Positions 1-4,548 of a DNA stretch of 5,715 nucleotides are shown one piece after another. Location: NCBI GenBank assembly GCA_027340195.1, contig DAHWNE010000318.1, positions 1 to 5,715 of the forward strand, in the 5' to 3' direction. The number at the start of each line of letters is the position of its first letter. Within the stretch, counting starts at the first letter, position 1. This DNA comes from Acetobacteraceae bacterium. Its GTDB lineage: Bacteria; Pseudomonadota; Alphaproteobacteria; Acetobacterales; Acetobacteraceae. A program made the translations under genes and the position numbers. The notes under the pieces are model-generated. The model did not search any database and had not been told where the DNA came from. It worked only from the letters and a program-made list of their open reading frames with translations.

Positions 1-336
1 CCACCGCCACCGCCCCCGGCCCCGGCCGCGCCCTCCGCCGCCACCATCGCCAGCGCGGTGGTCCGCTACGCCGCCCAGCTCAACGCGCGCGTGCAGGCGC
101 GGCTGGTGGTGCCCGACGCGGTGGCGATACTGCACCTGTCCGGCACCACCCGGCTGGCGATCCGTGTCGCCCCGAACGGAACCGTGCTCGGGATCCGCAT
201 CATCCGCTCATCCGGCGCCGGGCCCATCGATCGCGCCGCGCTGGCCGCGGTGCGGGCCGCAAGCCTGCCCCGCTTCGGCCACGACATGCCGCGCCATCCC
301 GTCACCTTCACCCTGACGGTCCGGCTGCGCGACTGA
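1..336 (+). CDS. TonB family C-terminal domain protein (3' part, start outside window)
   Basis: This is the C-terminal end of an energy-transducing TonB-like protein; 111 codons lie in the window and the frame is open at the left edge. The visible part begins with a proline/alanine-rich stretch (the first six residues are all Pro), typical of the TonB periplasmic linker. A compact domain of about 90 residues follows and matches the TonB C-terminal fold: an N-terminal helix rich in Ala/Gln/Arg, a VPDAV..L segment, then TRLAIRVAPNGTVLGIRI (the two-strand core with the 'P-G-V' turn), the conserved S-S-G...IDRAAL.AV helix, and a final strand ending LTVRLRD. In the family this domain contacts the TonB box of outer-membrane receptors and passes on energy from ExbB/ExbD. 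The N-terminal membrane anchor should lie just upstream. An internal GTG at 58 could be mistaken for a start, but the domain and linker continue above it. Substrate and receptor partner cannot be told from here. TGA stop at 334-336. Confidence 0.85.
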   Translation, partial: PPPPPPAPAAPSAATIASAVVRYAAQLNARVQARLVVPDAVAILHLSGTTRLAIRVAPNGTVLGIRIIRSSGAGPIDRAALAAVRAASLPRFGHDMPRHPVTFTLTVRLRD

Positions 337-381
337 ACCGCGCGTGCTATCACCCGCGCCGAACGATCACGGAGCCGCGCC

Positions 382-1266
382 ATGCCCACGCCCCCCGCCC
401 ACCAGATCCCCGGCGTCTACCACCGCCGCATCGGCGAGATCGTCGTCACCGCCCTGTCGGACGGCTATCTCGACGGCAGCACCGAAGTGCTGCGCAACAT
501 CGACCCCGCCGAGGCCGATCGCCAGCTCGCCGCCGCGTTCCGCCCCGGGCGGCGCACCTCGGTCAATTGCTTCGCCGTCTATTCCGCCGGTCGGCTGGCG
601 CTGATCGAAACCGGCTCGGGCAACTACCTGCTGCCCACCGCCGGCAAGCTGCCGGCCAATTTGAAAGCCGCCGGCATCGACCCCGCCGCGATCGAGGCGG
701 TGCTGCTGACCCATATGCATCCGGATCATTCCGCCGGCCTGTCGGACCCGACCTCCGGCGCGCGGCGCTTTCCCAACGCGCGGCTGGTGGTGCATGAGAA
801 CGAACCCCGCCACTGGCACGACGACGCGGCGATGGAACGCGCCAGCGAACGCGCCCGCAAGCTCTATTTCCAGTGCGCGCGCGAACAGGTGGCGCCGTAT
901 CTGGACCGCATGGACCCGTTCGCCGCCGCCGGGCAGGAGGTGTTCCCCGGTGTCACCACCGTGCCGCTGCACGGCCATACCCCGGGCCATACCGGCTACC
1001 TGATCGCCTCCGGCGGCGAGCAACTGCTGATCTGGGGCGATATCGTCCATGTGCCCGACATCCAGGTGGAACACCCGGAAGTGGCGATCGAGTTCGACAC
1101 CGACATGCACGCCGCCATCGCCACGCGCCGACGCGCGCTCGACATGGCCGCCACCGATCGGCTGCTGATCGCCGGGATGCATGTGCATTTCCCCGGCTTC
1201 GCCCATATCGTCCGCCGCGGCGGCGGCTACGCGCTGCTGCCCGAACCCTGGGACCAGGCGTTCTGA
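382..1266 (+). CDS. MBL-fold metallo-hydrolase (quorum-quenching lactonase-like subfamily)
   Basis: This is a complete 294-residue metallo-beta-lactamase-fold hydrolase. The dinuclear metal site reads clearly: HMHPDH (His111, His113, Asp115, His116), His199 in GHTPGH, Asp220 in WGD, and His267 in AGMH. This is the ligand order of AHL lactonases and related hydrolases (HxHxDH...H...D...H). The N-terminal part (VVTALSDGYLDG, then a long helical insert and NCFAVYSAGRLALIETGSG) and the C-terminal GMHVHFPGFAHI are typical of the soluble subfamily often annotated as quorum-quenching MBL hydrolases. No signal peptide or membrane segment is seen, so it is probably cytoplasmic. The ATG at 382 has a GGAG ribosome site at 371-374, seven bases upstream. 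The gene follows the TonB-like gene by 45 bases on the same strand and could be cotranscribed, though a weak TGCTAT (345-350) might be a -10 of its own. The substrate is unknown: lactone, arylsulfate or phosphodiester ester are all possible for this fold, and the metal site alone does not decide. Confidence 0.9.
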   Translation: MPTPPAHQIPGVYHRRIGEIVVTALSDGYLDGSTEVLRNIDPAEADRQLAAAFRPGRRTSVNCFAVYSAGRLALIETGSGNYLLPTAGKLPANLKAAGIDPAAIEAVLLTHMHPDHSAGLSDPTSGARRFPNARLVVHENEPRHWHDDAAMERASERARKLYFQCAREQVAPYLDRMDPFAAAGQEVFPGVTTVPLHGHTPGHTGYLIASGGEQLLIWGDIVHVPDIQVEHPEVAIEFDTDMHAAIATRRRALDMAATDRLLIAGMHVHFPGFAHIVRRGGGYALLPEPWDQAF

Positions 1267-1288
1267 CCCGGGCGCGAGGCCGCGCGGC

Positions 1289-1639
1289 TCAGAACCGTTC
1301 CTCCCCGCGCCGGCGCGCCGGGTCCGGGAAGTCGCGGGTCAGCGCGGCGGTGAAATTGCGGACCAGCTGGTTGACGCCGGCGTGGACCACCTCGGTCACC
1401 CCGGCGCGGCCGGCGGTCAGCTGGAAGGCGCGGTCCAGCTGGGCCAGGTTTTCGGTTTCGATGATGATGTGGAACTCGCCGAGGCCGGGCGGGCCGAAGC
1501 CCAGCTTGCGCCGGGTCAGCCGCCAGCCGGCGATGGCCCCCTGCCGCTCCAGCAGCCCCAGCCAGTCGCGCAGCCGGTCGGCGAACTCCAGATCGCGGAC
1601 CCCGGGCTTCAGATCGCACCAGATCTGATAGAGGTCCAC
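1289..1639 (-). CDS. DUF6614-type conserved hypothetical protein
   Basis: This is a small soluble protein of 116 residues, last in the minus-strand cluster. It begins with MDLYQIWCDLKPGVRDLEF, has a long charged amphipathic helix (DRLRDWLGLLERQG), then GWRLTRRKLGFGPPGLGEFH, the strand HIIIETENLAQLDRAF, and ends with NFTAALTRDFPDP. This matches my memory of the DUF6614 family of about 110 residues, found in Rhodospirillales and other alphaproteobacteria; no biochemical role is known to me. The alternating strand/helix pattern suggests a ferredoxin-like alpha-beta (dimeric barrel-type) fold, but that is inference. The start is GTG at 1639, supported by an AGGTGAG ribosome site directly upstream (about 1643-1649 on this strand) that overlaps the TAG stop of the preceding gene, so the two are probably translationally linked. 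No signal peptide or transmembrane segment is seen. Its stop lies 22 bases from the stop of the converging hydrolase gene. It has one cysteine (Cys8). Confidence 0.8.
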   Translation of the reverse strand: MDLYQIWCDLKPGVRDLEFADRLRDWLGLLERQGAIAGWRLTRRKLGFGPPGLGEFHIIIETENLAQLDRAFQLTAGRAGVTEVVHAGVNQLVRNFTAALTRDFPDPARRRGEERF

Positions 1640-1647
1640 CGGCTCAC

Positions 1648-2118
1648 CTATCGGCGGCGGGAGGCGCTGGTGCTGCAGGGAACCACACCGGCCGGCAACG
1701 CGTCCTTCCCGGCGGCGTAGAGCGGCAGCTGGGTTGACGATTGCAGGGACTGGGCCTCGGCAAACAGTGCCGCGTTGCGCGGGCAGAAATCGCTGCCCTG
1801 GGCGATCGCGGCGTCCGATTGGGCGTTGGCCAGGTTGGTCACGAACCGGTCCTGCGCCGCCTGCCCGCCGCGCCCGTAGCGGCGCAGGAAATAGCGGTGC
1901 AGCGATTGCTCGGCGGCGAACAGACCGGGCTGGTAGCGGCGCATGAAGCTGTTGTACTGGCTGCTGTCGTGGCAGGCGGTGGCCAGCAGCATCATCTCGC
2001 TTTGCAGCGCCGCCACGTCGAAAGTGGCGCGCGAGGGGCAGACCGCGCCGCGGGCCAGCGCGGCGGGCAGTACGAATCCGGCCAGCACGGCCAGACGCAG
2101 CGGAAGCAGACGGCGCAT
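1648..2118 (-). CDS. Small exported four-cysteine protein, function unknown
   Basis: This 156-residue protein has a classical signal peptide: MRRLLPLRLAVLAGFVLPAA with a basic N-terminus, a hydrophobic core and a likely cleavage site after Ala-Leu-Ala (residue 22). The mature part has four cysteines (27 in AVCPSR, 49 in TACHDS, 112 in DFCPRN, 148 in VPCST), which suggests up to two disulfides in the periplasm. The rest is mainly helical and Ala/Gln-rich, with a conserved-looking core YNSFMRRYQPGL...LHRYFLRRYGR...TNLANAQSD...QGSDFCPRN. I believe similar proteins occur in Acetobacteraceae as conserved hypotheticals, but I know no function. The ATG at 2118 is chosen because it gives a proper signal peptide and has GGAG nine bases upstream. 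An in-frame ATG at 2184 (MTLAVPPPTRQE...) overlaps the upstream stop as ATGA and would add 22 residues, but has no visible ribosome site. TAG stop at 1650-1648. It sits between the MsrQ-like gene and the DUF6614-type gene in an apparent operon. Confidence 0.75.
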   Translation of the reverse strand: MRRLLPLRLAVLAGFVLPAALARGAVCPSRATFDVAALQSEMMLLATACHDSSQYNSFMRRYQPGLFAAEQSLHRYFLRRYGRGGQAAQDRFVTNLANAQSDAAIAQGSDFCPRNAALFAEAQSLQSSTQLPLYAAGKDALPAGVVPCSTSASRRR

Positions 2119-2180
2119 CTCGAGAGGCTCCGGAACGACGACGGCGTGTTCCTGCCGCGTCGGCGGCGGCACCGCAAGGG

Positions 2181-3044
2181 TCATGCGCGGCGCGGGCGTA
2201 TCACCGGCATCGGCGCGCGGGCCGCGCGCCCGACGGCGAGCGCGAAGCCGAGGCCCAGCGTGACCAGCGTCACCCAATGCGCGGGGCGCAGGCCGAAGCG
2301 CAACGTCTCGTTGGCGGCCAGCACCCGCCAGGGGTCGATGCCGGTGGCGATGGCGTACCAGGCGAACTCGATCGCCGCCGTCCCCAGGCCGGAGGCCAGC
2401 GCCAGCGCCGGCCAGACCCACAGCCGCCCGCGCCAGCCCACCGGCAGCGCGCGCCAAGCCATCAGCCAGAGGAACAGCCCCGCCATCACCGTGGGTTCGC
2501 CCACCGCCGCCTTGCTCTGGATGAAGAAATGCAGCAGCGCCAGCACCGCGATCGGGTAGGCCAGGCGGTGCAGCCGGGTCCAGCCGCGCCCCAGGCGGCG
2601 CACCGCGGCGTCGAACGAGGTCACCGCCAGCGCCGCCAGCCCGAGCAGGGCCACGAAGCCGATGGTGAGATAGAACCGACGCAGGATCTCCCCGGCGACG
2701 AAGCCGAGCCGAAGGTTCTCGTCGATGACATAAAGCGTGAGATGGGCCAGCGCGTACACCGCGGCGGTGACCCCCACCATGCGGCGGATCACCGTCAGCC
2801 CGGGCCAGGCGAGTGCCTGCGAGAACGGGGTGATGGCCAGGGCGAGCAGGATGAAGCGGACCGTCCAGAGTCCCAGCCACAGCAGCGTGGCCTTGACCGG
2901 CCGCCCGCCCAGCTGGTGGGTCACCAGCCAGAACGCCACCACCGAGGCCGGCGCCGCGCAGCCGACCAGGGTGGCGGTCTTGAACCACGAGAATTGCCCA
3001 CGCCGGTCGCGCCAGGGCGCCTTGCGCCGCCGTTGTGCCGCCAT
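2181..3044 (-). CDS. msrQ: MsrQ/YedZ-like ferric-reductase-domain heme membrane protein
   Basis: This is an integral inner-membrane protein of 287 residues with about seven to eight hydrophobic segments (roughly 22-44, 52-75, 85-106, 122-142, 157-176, 183-197, 206-231, 254-272). The core matches the MsrQ/YedZ family: RRMVGVTAAVYALAHLTLY (His101), then RLHRLAYPIAVLALLHF (His159 and His172). These histidines have the spacing of the heme-ligating residues of E. coli MsrQ. In that family the b-type heme protein takes electrons from quinol and/or flavin and passes them to the periplasmic molybdenum enzyme MsrP, which repairs oxidised methionine in envelope proteins. It is longer than E. coli MsrQ (about 211 residues), with an Arg/Lys-rich N-terminus (MAAQRRRKAPWRDRRG) and an extra C-terminal region with His256. 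The ATG at 3044 has GGAGG at 3056-3060 and a closer AAGG. It starts 33 bases after the stop of the exported protein gene upstream, and its TGA overlaps the ATG at 2184. No msrP lies in the window, so partner and substrate are uncertain; a generic ferric-reductase-like role is the alternative. Confidence 0.82.
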   Translation of the reverse strand: MAAQRRRKAPWRDRRGQFSWFKTATLVGCAAPASVVAFWLVTHQLGGRPVKATLLWLGLWTVRFILLALAITPFSQALAWPGLTVIRRMVGVTAAVYALAHLTLYVIDENLRLGFVAGEILRRFYLTIGFVALLGLAALAVTSFDAAVRRLGRGWTRLHRLAYPIAVLALLHFFIQSKAAVGEPTVMAGLFLWLMAWRALPVGWRGRLWVWPALALASGLGTAAIEFAWYAIATGIDPWRVLAANETLRFGLRPAHWVTLVTLGLGFALAVGRAARAPMPVIRPRRA

Positions 3045-3077
3045 CGCCCGCCTTGCCTCCGATCCCGCCGCGCCCGT

Positions 3078-3689
3078 TCAGGGGTGCCCGGCGCCCAACC
3101 CGATATGGGAGAGATTCACCAGATGTATACCGGGCCCCGGATAGAACAGCGCCGGCGGTTCCGGCCCGTCGCGCACCGCGACCGCGAGCGCGGTGCCGTC
3201 CGGCGCCACGCCGTTGCCGATGCCGTGGCCCCGCGCGCGCAGGATGATGCCGTCGGCGGTGACGCAGGCGGTACCGTCGCCACGCTTGCCGCGCCAGGAC
3301 CAGTCGGTGCAGCGCCGGCCGAGCAGGGTCTGGGTGCCCTCGGCACGGATGCGATCCCCGGGCGGCGGCGCGTAGCCGCCGGGGCGGACCGGCACCGCCA
3401 TGGGGAACAGGAAGCCGATGCCGGTGGCGGGGTTGATCGCCTCCATCCGCTGGGCGCGGAAATTCACCAGCAGGAAATAGCCGCCGCTCTGCGCCGCCGG
3501 GGCGGAGAGGCGCAGGCGCTGGAGGGCGGCGTTCCAGCGCGCGGTCACGCGCAGGGTGCGCCGCTGTCCGCCCGGGCTCAGGCTGCCGCGCACCAGGTAG
3601 GTCACCGCCACGTCATGGGTCGGGAACACCACCGGCAGGCGCGACGGCCCGGCCAGGGAGACGGCGGCGGCCAAGAGAAGATGCTTCAT
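3078..3689 (-). CDS. Exported protein of unknown function, coupled to aat
   Basis: This 203-residue protein has a short N-terminal signal-like segment ([16 protein letters not shown]), so it is probably periplasmic; a cleavage after Ala13 is plausible. The mature part looks beta-rich: [61 protein letters not shown] segment [20 protein letters not shown] ending in [14 protein letters not shown] follows, with two cysteines (127, 142) well placed for a disulfide. The 'G-x-x-x-LLG-x-x-C...CVT-DG-I-L' layout resembles DUF4412-like lipoprotein-fold domains of outer-membrane or periplasmic proteins, but I cannot confirm the family. The ATG at 3689 overlaps the aat stop as ATGA, and GGGGGAG lies three bases upstream, so it is probably translated by coupling to aat. 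In many alphaproteobacteria the gene after aat encodes a DUF2155 protein; this one does not look like it. No function is proposed. Confidence 0.78.
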   Translation of the reverse strand: MKHLLLAAAVSLAGPSRLPVVFPTHDVAVTYLVRGSLSPGGQRRTLRVTARWNAALQRLRLSAPAAQSGGYFLLVNFRAQRMEAINPATGIGFLFPMAVPVRPGGYAPPPGDRIRAEGTQTLLGRRCTDWSWRGKRGDGTACVTADGIILRARGHGIGNGVAPDGTALAVAVRDGPEPPALFYPGPGIHLVNLSHIGLGAGHP

Positions 3690-4345
3690 GTCTCCCCCAG
3701 GGCGCGCAGCGCCGCGGTCAGACGAGCCGGCTCCGGCGCCGCCTCCCACCGCGCCGGCGCATCCAGCGCCGAGACCAGCCGGTGTTTGTAGTCGGCGCGC
3801 GCGATCTCGGCGGCGCCGAAGCGGGCCAGGTGGGGGGTGACGAACTGCGTATCCAGCAGGCGGAATCCGCCCAGCCGCAGCCGCGCCACCAGATGCACCA
3901 GCGCCACTTTCGAGGCGTCGCGGACGCGGGAGAACATGCTCTCGCCGAAGAACACCCCGCCCAGCGCCACCCCGTAGAGGCCGCCCACCAGCGCCCCGTC
4001 CAGGCGGCATTCCACCGAATGGGCGAGGCCCATCCGGTGCAGGGTGGTGAACAGGGATTCGATCTTCGGGTTGATCCAGGTGTCCTCCCGCCCCGGGGCC
4101 GGGGCGGCGCAGCCGGCGATGGTGGCGGGGAAATCGGTGTCCGCGCTGACCGCGAACCGCCCCGAGAGCACGGTGCGCAGCAGCCGGCGCGGAACATGGA
4201 ACCCGTCGAGCGGGAGAATGCCGCGACGCTCCGGGTCCAGCCAGTAGAGCCGGTCGCCCCCCCGCGACTCCGCCATCGGGAACAGCCCGTGCCGGTAGGC
4301 GCGCAGCATCAGTTCCGGCGTGAGTTCCAGGCTGCGGCGGGACAT
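3686..4345 (-). CDS. aat: Leucyl/phenylalanyl-tRNA--protein transferase
   Basis: Aat moves Leu or Phe from aminoacyl-tRNA onto proteins with N-terminal Arg or Lys, marking them for ClpS/ClpAP degradation (bacterial N-end rule) in the cytoplasm. The 219-residue product carries the family motifs in order: [10 protein letters not shown] (17-26), [20 protein letters not shown] (35-54), TWINPKI (89-95), HSVECR (109-114), [20 protein letters not shown] (121-140), DASKVAL (143-149) and [16 protein letters not shown] (163-178). Glu135 in GESMFS and Asp165 in LLDTQ correspond by motif to the Glu156 and Asp186 reported as important in the E. coli enzyme, with the same 30-residue spacing. Length is normal for the short alphaproteobacterial form. 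The ATG at 4345 ([20 protein letters not shown]) fits the usual family start; frame-open sequence continues up to 4486 but is not conserved-looking. No good Shine-Dalgarno is seen before 4345, so initiation may be weak or leaderless-like. It is the first gene of the minus-strand cluster and its stop overlaps the next start. Confidence 0.95.
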   Translation of the reverse strand: MSRRSLELTPELMLRAYRHGLFPMAESRGGDRLYWLDPERRGILPLDGFHVPRRLLRTVLSGRFAVSADTDFPATIAGCAAPAPGREDTWINPKIESLFTTLHRMGLAHSVECRLDGALVGGLYGVALGGVFFGESMFSRVRDASKVALVHLVARLRLGGFRLLDTQFVTPHLARFGAAEIARADYKHRLVSALDAPARWEAAPEPARLTAALRALGET

Positions 4346-4482
4346 GGGCGCAGTGTGCGCTGCCGCCCGGGGCTTGCAAAGCCCGGCCCGGTGGCGCCGG
4401 CCGCCGCCCGGCGCGCGGTCCGGCGCGCCCCTATGAGCCGATCGCGCGAGTCCCAAGGGCGCGCGGGATTGCCGCTTGCGAA

Positions 4483-4498
4483 TCACTATATCCGGTGT
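4483..4498. promoter_or_regulatory. Candidate NrdR box 1 (upstream)
   Basis: The 16-mer TCACTATATCCGGTGT matches the general NrdR box pattern (acaCwAtATaTwGtgt, quoted from memory) at about 12 of 16 positions, including the left half CACTATAT and the outer right half GGTGT. NrdR is the zinc-finger/ATP-cone repressor that controls bacterial ribonucleotide reductase operons. The element stands out as AT-rich in DNA that is otherwise about 70% GC and lies 51 bases upstream of the reductase start. The assignment rests on motif, position and gene context together. Confidence 0.72.
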
Positions 4499-4514
4499 TC
4501 CATTGCCGGGATCG

Positions 4515-4531
4515 ACCCCTATATATGGGTC
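4515..4531. promoter_or_regulatory. Candidate NrdR box 2 (start-proximal)
   Basis: The sequence around CCCCTATATATGGGT is part of an 18-base inverted repeat at 4514-4531 (GACCC C TATATA T GGGTC) in which eight of nine pairs match. Aligned to the NrdR consensus from 4516 it agrees at about 10 of 16 positions; the CTATATAT core is intact and the outer arms are CCC/GGG in place of ACA/TGT. It lies 32-33 bp (centre to centre) from box 1, which is about three helical turns and the spacing known for paired NrdR boxes. It ends just before the ribosome site of the reductase gene, so bound repressor would cover the promoter or transcript start. Confidence 0.68.
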
Positions 4532-4535
4532 CAGC

Positions 4536-4540
4536 AGGAG
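4536..4540 (+). promoter_or_regulatory. Ribosome binding site of the reductase gene
   Basis: AGGAG lies eight bases before the ATG at 4549, a near-ideal Shine-Dalgarno distance. It fixes the start of the reductase at 4549 in preference to the internal Met29. Confidence 0.8.
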
Positions 4541-4548
4541 CCGTCCCC

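Larger units (their letters stand above)
4346..4548. other. Divergent intergenic region between aat and the ribonucleotide reductase gene
   Basis: This 203-base non-coding region must hold the promoters of both divergent genes. The aat-proximal half (4346-4440) is almost pure G/C and contains two inverted repeats: GGGCTT/AAGCCC (4370-4375 and 4379-4384, three-base loop) and GGCGCGC/GCGCGCC (4410-4416 and 4423-4429, six-base loop). Neither has a T-run, so neither reads as an intrinsic terminator. The reductase-proximal half turns sharply AT-richer from about 4476 and contains the two palindromic NrdR-type elements listed separately. No clear sigma-70 -35/-10 pair can be fixed. TTGCGA (4476-4481) is a -35-like candidate for the rightward gene, and the TATAT cores of the two operators are the only -10-like sequences. 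Confidence 0.6.

Noticed and set aside
1..36. CCACCG/CCCCGG tandem-like repeat at the left edge
   Set aside because: This is the coding sequence of the Pro/Ala-rich TonB linker, not an independent repeat element.
343..352. Promoter -10 (TGCTAT, 345-350) for the metallo-hydrolase
   Set aside because: No convincing -35 at the right distance; it could be chance, so it is mentioned but not listed as a promoter.
367..1206. A 279-codon minus-strand open frame over the metallo-hydrolase
   Set aside because: The plus strand has the full HxHxDH metal site; the minus translation is Gly/His/Arg-rich with no recognisable domain.
1267..1288. Bidirectional terminator between the converging hydrolase and DUF6614-type genes
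   Set aside because: GCCGCGCGGC at 1279-1288 is palindromic but too short for a stable stem with a loop, and there is no T-run on either strand.
2185..2988. A long minus-strand frame (2988 start) in which the small exported protein appears as the C-terminal third
   Set aside because: The upstream part runs out of frame through the MsrQ-like gene and is Arg/Gly/Ala-rich. The real gene begins at 2118 or 2184.
2277..3791. A 504-codon open frame on the plus strand
   Set aside because: It lies antisense to the MsrQ-like, exported-protein and aat genes, which have recognisable motifs. Its translation is Arg/Gln/Pro/Gly-rich low-complexity, as expected for the shadow of GC-rich coding DNA.
4346..4486. 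N-terminal extension of aat to a GTG at 4486
   Set aside because: The added 47 residues do not look like the family and would start inside the NrdR-type box. The usual Aat N-terminus begins at 4345.
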